A stretch of DNA of 44,929 nucleotides from Deltaproteobacteria bacterium (GTDB lineage: Bacteria > Desulfobacterota > Deferrimicrobia > Deferrimicrobiales > Deferrimicrobiaceae): contig CP070783.1 of the NCBI GenBank assembly GCA_020346465.1, positions 921,944-966,872 of the forward strand. Reading direction: 5' to 3'. The notes beneath the pieces were generated by a model. The model did not search any database. It was not told the origin of the DNA and was given only the letters and a program-made list of their open reading frames with translations. Below, piece after piece: positions 1 to 8,668 of the stretch. The translations under genes and the position numbers were made by a program. The first letter of the stretch is position 1; each line of letters starts with the position of its first letter.

Positions 1-310
1 CCTTCCGGCGGCTTCCCCGCCTGCGCTCACGCTCCAGCCACTCCGGCCTGGGATGAATCGGGGGTTCCTCGGCCGACCGCATTCCCAGGAGATCATAGTA
101 TTCCGTCAGCACAGGCTCGGGATCCGCGGACAGGAAATTCGCGTAGGCGCGGATGAAGCCGGTGGAAAACACCTTGGCCGGCCACCGCGAATAGTCCCCT
201 TCCTCGATCCCTTGGAGATACTTCCGGCTGATGCGCAGCTCCGTGGAGACCTCTTCCAGGGTCTTTCCCATCTCCTCGCGACGTTTCTTCCACTCTGCCC
301 CTGTTCCCAT
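1..310 (-). CDS. RodZ-like helix-turn-helix protein, N-terminal part only
   Basis: The first 103 residues are visible; the rest runs off the left edge of the window. The N-terminus (about residues 8-75) is a RodZ/HTH_25-type DNA-binding fold, with the pattern EEVSTELRISRKYLQGIEEG followed by a F-x-GFIRAYA helix that is typical of this family. In full-length family members this domain is cytoplasmic and is followed by one membrane helix and a periplasmic domain; they organise MreB and cell shape, or act in type IV pilus or envelope functions. Neither the membrane helix nor the periplasmic part can be checked here. The visible end is Arg-rich, as is usual just before the membrane segment. It starts with ATG 10 bases after the stop of the TPR lipoprotein gene, so both probably share a transcript. 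The RodZ assignment is good at domain level and uncertain at orthologue level. Confidence 0.8.
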   Translation of the reverse strand, partial: MGTGAEWKKRREEMGKTLEEVSTELRISRKYLQGIEEGDYSRWPAKVFSTGFIRAYANFLSADPEPVLTEYYDLLGMRSAEEPPIHPRPEWLERERRRGSRRK

Positions 311-320
311 GCTCTCCGCC

Positions 321-1079
321 TTACCTGTTCCCCTGCTCGAGGATGTTGATGTAGCCCGCGATCTCCCCCCGCAGGGCGGGATCTTCCGCATTGGCCAAAG
401 CGTTCCGGAACGCCTCGAGAGCCCTCCTGGGCCGGTCCATCCGCAGGGAGAGGCGGCCGAGGTCCATCCATCCGTCCGGGTTGGAGGGCGCCACCTCGAC
501 CAGCCGCTCGAGCGTCCGGGCGGATTCCTCAAGCTGCCCTTTCTCGGCCTGTACCATCGCCAGCCCCCGGTAGGCATCCACAAACGAAGGGTTCAGACCG
601 ATGGCCCGCCGGTACATCTCCCCCGCCTTCCCCAGGTCCTTCAGACGGACGTACTCTTTTCCCATGTTGTAATACCCGTATTCCGGAGTCGGATAGAGAA
701 CGTTCGCGACGGCCTTTTCGTATTCCCGGATCGCCTCCTCGCTCCGGCCCTGGAGGCTCAGGAGGAACCCCAGATTGTTGTGAGCCTCGGCATAGTCCGG
801 TTTCTTCCGGATCGCCTTCCTCATGTACTCCTCCGCCTTCCCGAGGTCCCCCCGGGACTGGTAGGCAAGGCCGAGCGTCATGTCGATCTCGGGATTCTCC
901 GGGTCGAGCTCCGCGGCGCGGGTGAGTTCGCGCATCGCGGCAGGCAGGTTGCGCTGTTCCAGGTAGGTGACCCCCATCTGCATCCGCGCGGACGCCTCCT
1001 TCTTCATGTCCGGCGTGGGCGTCGCGCAGGCGACGAGCAGCCCGCATGCCGCCGCGGAGACGGCCGAAACGATCCGCAC
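321..1079 (-). CDS. PilF/PilW-like TPR lipoprotein
   Basis: This is a 252-residue outer-membrane-type lipoprotein with tandem tetratricopeptide repeats. A GTG start fits best: it lies just after the mtnP stop and has a GGAG about 7 bases upstream. It gives a short signal peptide ending in a lipobox (LLVAC, lipidated Cys near residue 17). Residues about 30-250 are at least five TPR units, with recurring patterns such as AELDPENPEIDMTLGLAYQ and KKPDYAEAHNNLGFLL. Size, lipobox and TPR content match PilF/PilW, the pilotin that assembles the PilQ secretin of type IV pili. TPR lipoproteins are functionally diverse, so pilotin function is inferred. The gene lies between mtnP and a RodZ-like gene on one strand with short gaps. 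Confidence 0.8.
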   Translation of the reverse strand: MRIVSAVSAAACGLLVACATPTPDMKKEASARMQMGVTYLEQRNLPAAMRELTRAAELDPENPEIDMTLGLAYQSRGDLGKAEEYMRKAIRKKPDYAEAHNNLGFLLSLQGRSEEAIREYEKAVANVLYPTPEYGYYNMGKEYVRLKDLGKAGEMYRRAIGLNPSFVDAYRGLAMVQAEKGQLEESARTLERLVEVAPSNPDGWMDLGRLSLRMDRPRRALEAFRNALANAEDPALRGEIAGYINILEQGNR

Positions 1080-1093
1080 CCCTGCTCTCCGGC

Positions 1094-1951
1094 TCACAGG
1101 TACTTCCCGATCAGCAGGGAGAGCCGGGTTTTCGTGGCCGGCCGGATCTTCTTCGGGTCCGTGATGATGGCGTGTCGGAGAGTCTCTCCGCACCCGCACC
1201 CTCCCTTCCCGGGGAGGCGTTTTGCAACCCCGCGGATGATTTGCTTGGCGTTCTCCACGTTCCGCCGGATGATGGCCAGGATCGCCCCGATCGATACGTC
1301 CTCCGAACTTTCGTGCCAGCAGTCGTAGTCGGTGGCCAGAGCCAGTGTGGCGTAGCAGATCTCGGCCTCCCGGGCAAGCTTCGCCTCGGGCATGTTCGTC
1401 ATGCCGATCACATCGACCCCCCACTTCCGGTAGATCCGCGATTCCGCGCGGGTGGAGAACGCTGGCCCTTCCATGCACAGATACGTGCCGCCCCGATGGG
1501 TGCGCCGGACGACCTTCCTGGCGGAGGTGAAGGCGATATCCGCCAGCGTCGGACAGACGGGGTCTGCAAAGGGGATATGCCCCACGATGCCGTCGGAGAA
1601 GAACGTGCCGGGCCGGAAGCGGGTGTTGTCGAAGAACTGGTCGACCACCACGATGTCCCCCGGGCGGATGCCCTCCCTCATGCTTCCCACGGCGGAGAGG
1701 GACAGCACCCACCGGGCCCCGACCTTCTTCATCGCGTAGATGTTGGCCCGGAAATTGATCTGGGAAGGCGGGATCCGGTGCCCCCTTCCGTGGCGCGGGA
1801 GAAACGCGAGTGTCCTCCCCCCGATTTCCCCGAGGACCAGCGCGTCGGAAGGGTCGCCGAACGGTGTGCGGACCTTGACGTTCCGCACATTCTGCATCCC
1901 TTCCATCTCGTAGAGCCCGGAACCTCCGATGACACCGAGAATCTCCGACAT
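1094..1951 (-). CDS. mtnP: S-methyl-5'-thioadenosine phosphorylase
   Basis: The 285-residue enzyme phosphorolyses 5'-methylthioadenosine, the by-product of polyamine synthesis and SAM radical chemistry, to adenine and methylthioribose-1-phosphate for methionine salvage. The N-terminal phosphate-binding stretch (GVIGGSGLYEMEG), the LPRHGRGHRIPPSQINFRAN block and the C-terminal MTNMPEAKLAREAEICYA block, followed by an ATDYDCWH motif, are characteristic of the MTAP branch of the PNP/MTAP family. Length is normal for the family. I chose the ATG at MSEILG because it begins exactly at the family start and has GGAGAGGAG upstream; the frame stays open further upstream by chance. The related methylthioinosine phosphorylase is a less likely alternative. 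Confidence 0.93.
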   Translation of the reverse strand: MSEILGVIGGSGLYEMEGMQNVRNVKVRTPFGDPSDALVLGEIGGRTLAFLPRHGRGHRIPPSQINFRANIYAMKKVGARWVLSLSAVGSMREGIRPGDIVVVDQFFDNTRFRPGTFFSDGIVGHIPFADPVCPTLADIAFTSARKVVRRTHRGGTYLCMEGPAFSTRAESRIYRKWGVDVIGMTNMPEAKLAREAEICYATLALATDYDCWHESSEDVSIGAILAIIRRNVENAKQIIRGVAKRLPGKGGCGCGETLRHAIITDPKKIRPATKTRLSLLIGKYL

Positions 1952-2016
1952 GGTCCTTATCGTGCTCCTCTCCGGGAAATCCCTCCCCCCAATATTAGGG
2001 AGAAGATCTCCGTGCC

Positions 2017-3123
2017 TCAACCCTTTTTCGAGCTCGCCGTCGCCCCGGATCGCAAGCCGCCGTGCTCCCGCGGATGCGCGGGCACGCCCCTCAACTGCCC
2101 GCAGGCGGCACGGATGTCCGCCCCCCTCCGGTCCCGGGTGATCGTCTGGATCCCCGCGGCCATCAGGATGTCGCGGAAGCGGTCGACGGAGGACGGGGGG
2201 GGTGGCCGGAAGTCCCCGTGGTCGTGCGGATTGAACGGAATCAGGTTGACCTTGATTCGGGCGCCCGACAGCAGGCGCGCCAGGTCGCGCGCTTCGCCGG
2301 GGGAATCGTTTACCCCCGCAAGGAGGACGTATTCCGCGGTCACCTTCCGACCGCTCTGGAGAGGAATCTCCCGCATCGCGGCGACCAGCTCCCGCAGCGG
2401 GTATTTCCGGTTGACGGGCATGAGCCGGGAACGGACCTCTTCGCCTGCCGCGTTCAGCGACACGGCGAAGCTCACCGGATACCGGGACGCCAGCTCCCGC
2501 ATCGCCGGGATGATCCCCACCGTCGAGACGGTCACCCGTTTCCCCGCCAGCCCGAATCCGCACGGGGCGAGGAGAATGTCGATCGCGCGGGAGACCTCCC
2601 GAACGTTTTCGAGCGGCTCCCCCATTCCCATGAACACGACGTTCGTCAGCCGCTCCTGACGCCCTGCAAGCCGCCGGGCGGCATGGCACGCCTGGTGGAT
2701 GATTTCGGCCGACGTCATGTTTCGCCGGAACCCCAAGGCCCCCGTCGCGCAGAACGCGCACGACAGGGCGCAGCCCGCCTGCGTGGAGACGCAGAGGGTC
2801 CTGCGGCTTCCCTCGGGGATCAGCACGCTTTCCACCCCCTCTCCATCTTCCAGCCGGAACAGGACCTTTTCCGTCCCGTCGAGGGAGATCTCCCCCTTCT
2901 CCGCGGGGGGCGCCGAGATCCGGCAGACGGCCTCCATCTCCTCCCGGAAGCCTCGCGAGAGGTCGGTCATCACGGAGAACTCCTCCGCGCCCCTCTGGTA
3001 GAGCCAGCGGGATACCTGCCGTGCCCGGTATCGCTCCTTCCCCCGGGACCGGAAGAAGGATTCGAGCTCCCCCAGGGGCATCCCCTTCAGATCCGTCCGC
3101 TCGTCGCCCATGGGTTCCATCAT
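2017..3123 (-). CDS. rlmN: Dual-specificity 23S rRNA/tRNA adenine-C2 methyltransferase RlmN
   Basis: A radical-SAM methyltransferase of about 368 residues that methylates C2 of A2503 in 23S rRNA and A37 in some tRNAs. The radical-SAM [4Fe-4S] motif CxxxCxxC is at C118, C122 and C125, in the RlmN-typical context GCALSCAFCATG. The GMGEP and SLNA blocks follow, and the second catalytic cysteine that carries the methyl group is C341 (AACGQLRG). Start: three in-frame ATGs lie within 12 bases (3123, 3120, 3111); none has a strong ribosome-binding site, so the exact start is open. The 3' tail after C341 is about 27 residues, Arg/Gly-rich and probably disordered. The gene lies downstream of a terminator that closes the ndk transcript, so it probably has its own promoter and leads rlmN-mtnP-pilF-like-rodZ-like. 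Confidence 0.95.
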   Translation of the reverse strand: MMEPMGDERTDLKGMPLGELESFFRSRGKERYRARQVSRWLYQRGAEEFSVMTDLSRGFREEMEAVCRISAPPAEKGEISLDGTEKVLFRLEDGEGVESVLIPEGSRRTLCVSTQAGCALSCAFCATGALGFRRNMTSAEIIHQACHAARRLAGRQERLTNVVFMGMGEPLENVREVSRAIDILLAPCGFGLAGKRVTVSTVGIIPAMRELASRYPVSFAVSLNAAGEEVRSRLMPVNRKYPLRELVAAMREIPLQSGRKVTAEYVLLAGVNDSPGEARDLARLLSGARIKVNLIPFNPHDHGDFRPPPPSSVDRFRDILMAAGIQTITRDRRGADIRAACGQLRGVPAHPREHGGLRSGATASSKKG

Positions 3124-3160
3124 ACAACGGGTCGGCAGCGGAGGTGGCCGCGCGGCGGGC

Positions 3161-3204
3161 AAAAGAAACCCCGGTCCGCCGGGATCGTCTCCGGCGTGCC
3201 GGGG
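3161..3204 (-). terminator. Rho-independent terminator after ndk
   Basis: On the minus strand, arms at 3204-3191 and 3182-3169 pair with 12 of 14 matches around a short loop. They are followed directly by TTTCTTTT (3168-3161). It lies 26 bases after the ndk stop and before rlmN, so it separates the sucC-to-ndk operon from the rlmN group. Confidence 0.75.
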
Positions 3205-3229
3205 CCTGTCGGTCCTGCCGGGAACGCCC

Positions 3230-3667
3230 TTACCGGACCAGGTCCAGATCGCTGAAAAAATACCGGATCTCGGTTTCCGCCGTCTCCGGCGCATCGGATC
3301 CGTGCACGATATTCTGCTCCACGTTGTGGGCAAAATCGGCCCGGATCGTCCCTTTGTCCGCTTTCTTCGGGTCCGTGGCGCCCATCAGTCGCCGGTTGCG
3401 CGCGATGACGTCATCCCCCTCCAGCACCATGACGACGACGGGACCAGAGGAGATGAACTCCGTAAGGGAGCCGAAAAACGGCCGGTCGCGGTGCACCGCG
3501 TAAAACCCCTCCGCCTCCCCGCGCGTGAGACGGATCATCCGCATCGCGGAGATCCGGATCCCTTCCTTCTCGAACCTTCGGATCACCTCCCCGATGAGGC
3601 CTTTGCGCACCCCGTCCGGCTTGACGATCGACAGGGTGCGCTCCCCCCTGCCCCCCTCGCCGGACAT
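3230..3667 (-). CDS. ndk: Nucleoside diphosphate kinase
   Basis: The 145-residue enzyme transfers the gamma phosphate between nucleoside tri- and diphosphates through a phosphohistidine. The phosphorylated residue is H122 in the signature [13 protein letters not shown]. The N-terminal [12 protein letters not shown] strand and the R90-N-R nucleotide-binding region ([13 protein letters not shown]) are all present. The protein has about eight more residues at the N-terminus (Gly-rich) than most family members. ATG at 3667 is preferred; a TTG at 3676 is in frame but unlikely. The start lies one base after the korC stop, so it is translationally linked to the 2-oxoglutarate oxidoreductase genes. 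That placement fits a role in moving phosphate between GTP and ATP next to succinyl-CoA synthetase. The coding region is followed by a terminator, so it is the last gene of the operon. Confidence 0.95.
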   Translation of the reverse strand: MSGEGGRGERTLSIVKPDGVRKGLIGEVIRRFEKEGIRISAMRMIRLTRGEAEGFYAVHRDRPFFGSLTEFISSGPVVVMVLEGDDVIARNRRLMGATDPKKADKGTIRADFAHNVEQNIVHGSDAPETAETEIRYFFSDLDLVR

Positions 3668-3668
3668 G

Positions 3669-4217
3669 TCAGCCAAGCCTGGCCATGGCCATGTTGTAGC
3701 CGGCCATCAGGGCCTTCTTGTTCATCTCTTCCGTCCCCTTCGGGACGCGGGAGAGAACGGCCTTCTCGACGGACTCGATCTTCACCTTCCCGGTGATCGC
3801 TGCGATGGCTCCGGTCGCGACGATATTGGCGACGAACGATTTCCCGATCTCCTCGGAGGCCGTCCGGATGATGGGCATCTTGATCACCTGGAAATCCCCC
3901 TCGGGGATGTCGCGGACGAAATCCTCGTCCACGAGCAGGATTCCGTGGGGTTTGATGTCCTTGTAATACTTGGTGCACGATTCCTGCGTGAGCGAGAGCT
4001 GCAGGTCGATCCCCAGGGCCTTCGGGAAATCGATGACCTCCTCGGAAATGATCACCTCCGACTTGGAGGCGCCGCCGCGAGCTTCGGGCCCGTAGGACTG
4101 GCTCTGCACCGCGTTGATCTTGTCGTAGATGGTGGCCGCCTCGGCGAAAATGACCCCAGCAAGGATCAGCCCCTGGCCGCCGGAACCGGAAAAACGAATC
4201 TCGTATCGGTCGCTCAT
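3669..4217 (-). CDS. korC: 2-oxoglutarate:ferredoxin oxidoreductase, gamma subunit
   Basis: A 182-residue gamma (POR/KOR gamma-type) subunit. The N-terminus has the glycine-rich start of this family ([15 protein letters not shown]) and the downstream [10 protein letters not shown] block that distinguishes the KOR/indolepyruvate-type gamma subunits. With KorA, KorB and the ferredoxin subunit KorD it forms the complex that oxidatively decarboxylates 2-oxoglutarate to succinyl-CoA with ferredoxin as acceptor, or runs the reverse carboxylation. It starts two bases after the korB stop and ends one base before the ndk start. Substrate assignment rests on the neighbouring sucCD and mdh genes as much as on sequence, because related complexes use other 2-oxoacids. 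Confidence 0.9.
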   Translation of the reverse strand: MSDRYEIRFSGSGGQGLILAGVIFAEAATIYDKINAVQSQSYGPEARGGASKSEVIISEEVIDFPKALGIDLQLSLTQESCTKYYKDIKPHGILLVDEDFVRDIPEGDFQVIKMPIIRTASEEIGKSFVANIVATGAIAAITGKVKIESVEKAVLSRVPKGTEEMNKKALMAGYNMAMARLG

Positions 4218-4218
4218 C

Positions 4219-5052
4219 TCAGCCTCCCCCCCCCTCTTGCTGCTTCTGCAGACGCTCGACCATCGCGAAGTAGGTTTCGGAAAACTCGGGGGCCTCTCTC
4301 TTGTAAAGAACGCCCGTGGGAAACTTTCCGGCGACCTTGTCGGGGGGAAGTTTCTCGAACGCGGAAAGGGGCAACGCCGACTCCTTCATCCACAGAAGCA
4401 TGTCCGTGGGGGTCCGGAACTTGTTCCGGCGCCCGTGGGTCGTGGGGCACCCGTTGATGATCTCGAGTACGGACAACCCCTTGTGCTCTATCGCACCGAT
4501 GATCAGCCGGTCGAGAACGGGGACGTGGTACGCCGTTCCCCGTCCCACCCACGTCGCCCCCGCCCCCTGCGCAAGCGAGGGGATGTTGAAGGTCGGGTCG
4601 ATGTTGCCGAACGGCATCGTCGTCGCCAGGTGCCCGACGGGGGTCGTCGGAGAATGCTGGCCCCCCGTCATGCCGTAGATGAAATTGTTCATCACGATCA
4701 CCGTGATGTCGATATTCCGGCGGCAGGCATGGATGAAGTGGTTCCCTCCGATGGCCGTCGCGTCGCCGTCCCCGCTGACCACGAGGACCCGCTTGTCCGG
4801 CCGGGCCATCTTCAGGCCCGTGGCAAACGGGATGGCGCGTCCGTGAGCGGTGTGCAGCGTGTTCCAGTCCACGTAGCCGGGAAGGCGGGATGCGCACCCG
4901 ATCCCGGAGACGAGCGCAAGGTGGTCCTTGGGAATCTGCATCGTCTCGACAGCCCGGAGAAGCGACTTGAAGACAATTCCGTAGGTGCACCCGGGGCACC
5001 AGATGTGAGGCAGTTTCCCGTGCCGTATGTGCCGATCGTAGTTGAAGGCCAT
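4219..5052 (-). CDS. korB: 2-oxoglutarate:ferredoxin oxidoreductase, beta subunit
   Basis: This 277-residue subunit binds thiamine diphosphate and the catalytic [4Fe-4S] cluster. C19 and C22 lie in the signature WCPGCTYG, and C53 is the next cluster cysteine. The ThDP/Mg motif is GDGD at residues 94-97, continuing to MNNFIYGMTGGQ near 121-131, a hallmark of KorB/PorB proteins. The gene starts with ATG overlapping the korA stop by one base (TAATG), so the two are translationally coupled. The C-terminus is a short Gly run. Family length is normal. Reaction: 2-oxoglutarate + CoA + oxidised ferredoxin to succinyl-CoA + CO2 + reduced ferredoxin. Confidence 0.93.
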   Translation of the reverse strand: MAFNYDRHIRHGKLPHIWCPGCTYGIVFKSLLRAVETMQIPKDHLALVSGIGCASRLPGYVDWNTLHTAHGRAIPFATGLKMARPDKRVLVVSGDGDATAIGGNHFIHACRRNIDITVIVMNNFIYGMTGGQHSPTTPVGHLATTMPFGNIDPTFNIPSLAQGAGATWVGRGTAYHVPVLDRLIIGAIEHKGLSVLEIINGCPTTHGRRNKFRTPTDMLLWMKESALPLSAFEKLPPDKVAGKFPTGVLYKREAPEFSETYFAMVERLQKQQEGGGG

Positions 5053-6182
5053 TATCCTACCTCCTTGATCTTCTCGAGGATCTGGGCCGGCGTGATGGGG
5101 TCGCCGTCGACGCGGAAGATGCCTTGGACGTCGCAGCGTCCCTTGGCGCACCGCTCCACCTCCAGGACGATCTGCCCCAGCGACAGCTCCGGGACGATGA
5201 TCGCCTTGACGCGGGAGGCCAGCGCCGCAACCTCCTCGACCGGAAACGGCCAGATGGTGAGCGGCCGGAAAAGCCCCGCCTTGATCCCTTCCGCCCGGGC
5301 CATTTCCACGGCGTTCTTGCCGGAGCGCCCGGAAACCCCGTAGGCGAACACGGCGACCTCGGCGTCGTCGAGCAGGACCGTATCGTACCGGATGATGTCC
5401 TTCCGGTTCCCCTCCACTTTCCGGATGAGCCGGAGCTCGTCCGTGTGGATCCTTGGCGAGGCGTTCACCGGAAACCCGTCGGAGGCGTGGTTCAGACCGG
5501 TGATGTGCTGCCGGTACCCGCTGAAGAAGTCGGCGATCGGGGGAACGTCCCCCTGGGTCTCGTCGAACGGCTTGTACTCGGACGGCGGGCAGGTCGGCCG
5601 GCGGCGGTTCTCCACCTCCAGAACGCCTTTCTCCGGAATCTCGATCTTTTCCCGCATATGCCCCACGATCTCGTCGAAGGCGAGGATCACGGGGGTGCGG
5701 TACCTCTCCGCGAGGTTGAAGGCACGCACCGTCTCGGAGAAGATCTCCTGGACATACGCCGGAGTCAGGCAGATGACCGGATGATCGCCGTGCGTCCCCC
5801 ACTTGCACTGCATGATGTCGCTCTGGCTCGGTCCGGTCGGAACCCCGGTCGACGGCCCGCCCCGCATCACGTCCACGATGACGCAAGGCACCTCGCAGAG
5901 CATCCCGAACCCGATGTTTTCCTGCTTGAGCGAAAATCCCGGCCCGGAGGTGGCCGTCATCGACTTCTTTCCCGCGAGGGACGCGCCGATGATCGCCCCC
6001 ACGGAGGCGATCTCGTCTTCCATCTGCAGGATGACCCCGCCGATCCGCGGGAGCCTCCGCGCCAGATACTCCGCCACCTCCGTGGAAGGGGTGATGGGAT
6101 ATCCGGCAAAGAACGTACACCCTGCGTAGAGCGCCCCTTCGGCACACGCCTCGTTCCCCTGAAGCAGCTTTAAGGTGCCCAC
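5052..6182 (-). CDS. korA: 2-oxoglutarate:ferredoxin oxidoreductase, alpha subunit
   Basis: A 376-residue alpha subunit with the pyrimidine-binding and transketolase-like folds of the KOR/VOR family. Diagnostic blocks are FAGYPITPSTEVAEYLA near residue 25, the SGPGFSLKQENIG substrate loop near 80 and GGPSTGVPTGPSQSD near 108. The C-terminal third (about 280-376) is the transketolase C-terminal-like domain. The start codon is GTG, preceded by AAAGGAGAG at good distance; the next in-frame ATG would delete the first strand of the family fold. It follows korD by 34 bases and overlaps korB by one base. Confidence 0.93.
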   Translation of the reverse strand: MGTLKLLQGNEACAEGALYAGCTFFAGYPITPSTEVAEYLARRLPRIGGVILQMEDEIASVGAIIGASLAGKKSMTATSGPGFSLKQENIGFGMLCEVPCVIVDVMRGGPSTGVPTGPSQSDIMQCKWGTHGDHPVICLTPAYVQEIFSETVRAFNLAERYRTPVILAFDEIVGHMREKIEIPEKGVLEVENRRRPTCPPSEYKPFDETQGDVPPIADFFSGYRQHITGLNHASDGFPVNASPRIHTDELRLIRKVEGNRKDIIRYDTVLLDDAEVAVFAYGVSGRSGKNAVEMARAEGIKAGLFRPLTIWPFPVEEVAALASRVKAIIVPELSLGQIVLEVERCAKGRCDVQGIFRVDGDPITPAQILEKIKEVG

Positions 6183-6216
6183 CGTCTCTCTCCTTTTACG
6201 ATGTCTTTGGGTTCCG

Positions 6217-6471
6217 CTATTTCTTCTTCTCGACGAAGATGGCGAAATCGGGGCACCGCAGTTCGCACGCCATGCAGGCGGTGCACTTGTCGATGTCGAT
6301 CACCTTCACCAGGAACATCTCCATCCCGAGGACTTTCGTCGGGCAGAGCTTGACGCAGATCTCGCACCCCTTGCAGAACCTCGGGATGATGCTGATCTTC
6401 ACCTTCTCGTTTTCCGTCGCCTCGATCTTCTCGACCTTCTCGACCGTCGTTTCCTTCGCCACCATTGCCAT
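6217..6471 (-). CDS. korD: 2-oxoglutarate:ferredoxin oxidoreductase, ferredoxin-type delta subunit
   Basis: This 84-residue dicluster ferredoxin subunit has two [4Fe-4S] motifs: CKGCEICVKLCP and CTACMACELRCP. It passes electrons from the KorAB catalytic centre to free ferredoxin. The first 25 residues are Glu/Lys-rich and precede the ferredoxin fold. The start is the ATG at 6471, which has AGGAGG six bases upstream; this ribosome-binding site begins inside the sucD stop codon (TAGGAGG), so the two genes are tightly linked. A second ATG two codons later is also possible. The final EKKK tail is usual for these subunits. Confidence 0.92.
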   Translation of the reverse strand: MAMVAKETTVEKVEKIEATENEKVKISIIPRFCKGCEICVKLCPTKVLGMEMFLVKVIDIDKCTACMACELRCPDFAIFVEKKK

Positions 6472-6481
6472 CCTTTCCCTC

Positions 6482-7363
6482 CTAATGGACTTTCCTGCCA
6501 AGCCGCTGCGCCAGCGTAATCCCCAGGTCCGCGGGGGTTCCGGCCACGGAAATCCCCGCTTCCTTGAACGCCCCGATCTTGTCCGCCGCGGTCCCTTTTC
6601 CCCCGGAGATGATGGCTCCGGCATGCCCCATCCTCTTCCCCTTGGGGGCCGTCTGCCCTGCGACGAAACCGACGACGGGCTTGGTCATCTTCGACTTCAC
6701 GAAGACCGCCGCCTCTTCCTCGGCCGTCCCTCCGATCTCGCCGATCAGGATCACGGCCTCGGTCTGCGGATCCTCCTGGAAGGCCGAGAGGACGTCGATG
6801 AAGTTGGTCCCGTTCACGGGGTCTCCCCCGATCCCGACGCAGGTGGACTGTCCCATCCCCAAAGCGGTCACCTGGTGGACCGCCTCGTACGTGAGCGTTC
6901 CGGACCGGGACACGATTCCGATCGCTCCCGGCTTGTGGATGTATCCCGGCATGATCCCGATCTTGCACTCTCCCGGCGTGATGATGCCCGGGCAGTTCGG
7001 CCCGATCAAGCGGGTGTTCTTTCCTGCCATGTACCGTTTCACCTTCACCATGTCGAGAATGGGAATCCCCTCCGTGATGCAGACGACCAGCCCGATCCCT
7101 GCGTCGGTCGCCTCACAGATGGCGTCCGCGGCGAAGGCGTGGGGAACGTAGACGACGCTCGCGTTGGCTCCCGTGGCCTTTACCGCATCGAGAACCGTGT
7201 GGAACACGGGGAGTCCCTCGATCCGCGTTCCTGCCTTCCCGGGGGTGACGCCCCCGACGATCTTCGTGCCGTATTCCAGCATCTGCTTGGTGTGGAAGGC
7301 CCCCACCGCGCCGGTGATCCCCTGCACGAGAACTTTCGTGTCCTTGTTGACCCAGATGCTCAT
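6482..7363 (-). CDS. sucD: Succinyl-CoA synthetase (succinate-CoA ligase), alpha subunit
   Basis: A 293-residue alpha subunit that binds CoA and carries the transient phosphohistidine. The catalytic residue is H247 in the block KRMGHAGAI. The N-terminal Rossmann fold with [16 protein letters not shown] binds CoA, and [10 protein letters not shown] near residue 121 is the other family signature. With SucC it couples succinyl-CoA hydrolysis to ATP or GTP formation, or runs in reverse to feed KOR in the reductive direction. SD GGGGAG lies just before the ATG. It follows sucC by 12 bases. The sequence alone does not tell ATP from GTP use. Confidence 0.96.
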   Translation of the reverse strand: MSIWVNKDTKVLVQGITGAVGAFHTKQMLEYGTKIVGGVTPGKAGTRIEGLPVFHTVLDAVKATGANASVVYVPHAFAADAICEATDAGIGLVVCITEGIPILDMVKVKRYMAGKNTRLIGPNCPGIITPGECKIGIMPGYIHKPGAIGIVSRSGTLTYEAVHQVTALGMGQSTCVGIGGDPVNGTNFIDVLSAFQEDPQTEAVILIGEIGGTAEEEAAVFVKSKMTKPVVGFVAGQTAPKGKRMGHAGAIISGGKGTAADKIGAFKEAGISVAGTPADLGITLAQRLGRKVH

Positions 7364-7375
7364 GGTGGTCTCCCC

Positions 7376-8542
7376 TCAATTCGCCCGGGCGGCGGCGGCC
7401 ACGACTTTTTCCGCCGCATCCTTCATGTCGGTTGCCGTGATGATGTCGAGATTCGACGCGGAGAGGATCTCCTTCCCCTTCTCCACATTGGTCCCTTCCT
7501 GGCGAACGACGAGCGGGACCTTGAGGCCGAGGGTCTTGACGGCCGCCACGACTCCTTCGGCGATCACGTCGCACCGCATGATCCCGCCGAAGATGTTGAC
7601 CAGGATCGCCTTGACGTTCGCGTCGGAGACGATCAGCCGGAAGGCGTTGGTCACCTGCTCGGTGTTTGCGCCGCCGCCCACGTCGAGGAAGTTGGCGGGG
7701 GACCCGCCGCACGTCTTGATCATGTCCATCGTCGCCATCGCGAGTCCTGCCCCGTTGACCATGCAGCCGATGTTCCCGTCGAGCCGGATGTAGGAGAGGT
7801 CGTACTTGGAGGCCTCGGTCTCCGTGGGATCCTCCTCGTCGAAGTCCCGGTACTCCTGGATCTCCTTGTTGCGGAAGAGCCCGTTGCTGTCGAAGTTCAT
7901 CTTCGCGTCGAGCGCAAGGACCTCGCCGTCCTCGGTCAGCACCAGCGGGTTGATCTCGGCAAGGGAACAGTCGGTGTCGACGAACGCCTTGTAGAGCCCC
8001 GTCATGAACCGGACCGCCTTGCCGGACAGCGGGGTCGGGATGGACAACCCGAAGGCGAGATTGCGCGCCTGGTACGGCATGAGCCCCAGCGCCGGGTCGA
8101 CGTACTCCTTGAGGATCTTTTCCGGCGTGTTGGCGGCGACGGTCTCGATCTCCATTCCCCCCTCGGTCGACGCCATCATGACGATGCGGGACGTCGCGCG
8201 GTCGATGACCATCCCCAGGTAGAGTTCCCTCTGGATCGCTCCCGCCTGCTCCACGAGAACCCGCTTCACTCTCTTCCCCTGCGGGCCGGTCTGGGGAGTG
8301 ACCAGGGTCATCCCGATGATCTGCTTCGCGCACGCCTTCGCCTCCGCCGGCGTCTTGGCCAGCTTGATGCCGCCGCCCTTCCCCCGGCCTCCCGCATGGA
8401 TCTGGGCCTTGACGACGACGGGCGTTCCGAACTCCATGGCGATGACCTCCGCATCCAACGGGGTATCCGCCACCTTTCCTTTTGGGACTGCCACGCCGTA
8501 CTTGGCCAGGATCGCCTTGGCCTGATACTCGTGGATGTTCAT
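7376..8542 (-). CDS. sucC: Succinyl-CoA synthetase, beta subunit
   Basis: This 388-residue beta subunit (exactly the usual length) starts with the family signature MNIHEYQAK. It has an ATP-grasp nucleotide-binding domain in the N-terminal half ([20 protein letters not shown] near residue 43) and a CoA-ligase domain in the C-terminal half, with the GGGANTEQV block near 265. It binds ADP or GDP and forms the subunit interface with SucD. It is the first gene of the seven-gene sucC-sucD-korD-korA-korB-korC-ndk series. A strong GGGAGGAG ribosome-binding site precedes the ATG. Confidence 0.96.
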   Translation of the reverse strand: MNIHEYQAKAILAKYGVAVPKGKVADTPLDAEVIAMEFGTPVVVKAQIHAGGRGKGGGIKLAKTPAEAKACAKQIIGMTLVTPQTGPQGKRVKRVLVEQAGAIQRELYLGMVIDRATSRIVMMASTEGGMEIETVAANTPEKILKEYVDPALGLMPYQARNLAFGLSIPTPLSGKAVRFMTGLYKAFVDTDCSLAEINPLVLTEDGEVLALDAKMNFDSNGLFRNKEIQEYRDFDEEDPTETEASKYDLSYIRLDGNIGCMVNGAGLAMATMDMIKTCGGSPANFLDVGGGANTEQVTNAFRLIVSDANVKAILVNIFGGIMRCDVIAEGVVAAVKTLGLKVPLVVRQEGTNVEKGKEILSASNLDIITATDMKDAAEKVVAAAARAN

Positions 8543-8668
8543 ACCCTTCGACTCCTCCCGGAATGTTTTTTTATGCTGCTGGGGACCGCCGGAGATGCGG
8601 GCACACAAGAAAACGGATGCCCCCTCCCCCACGGGGTGGCATCCGCACGCAACTCCTTATGAAGTATA
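8543..8668 (-). promoter_or_regulatory. Leader region of the sucC operon with hairpin and possible 23-codon leader peptide
   Basis: Upstream of sucC lies a TATACT hexamer (8668-8663, no good -35 box), then AAGGAG (8658-8653), then an ATG (8642) opening a 23-codon reading frame that ends at 8571, 28 bases before sucC. A strong hairpin plus T-tract lies inside this frame. The arrangement may be a leader peptide with an attenuator, or simply the end of the mdh transcript with a chance frame. The function is inferred. Confidence 0.35.
8607..8645 (-). terminator. Terminator-like hairpin between mdh and sucC
   Basis: On the minus strand, CGGATGCC (8645-8638) and GGCATCCG (8621-8614) pair as a perfect 8-bp stem that can extend through the inner C/G runs. 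The T-tract TTTTCTT (8613-8607) follows. It probably ends the mdh transcript about 200 bases after the mdh stop, or acts as an attenuator for sucC. The 300-base gap 8543-8851 holds nothing else I could recognise apart from the leader signals noted above. Confidence 0.8.
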
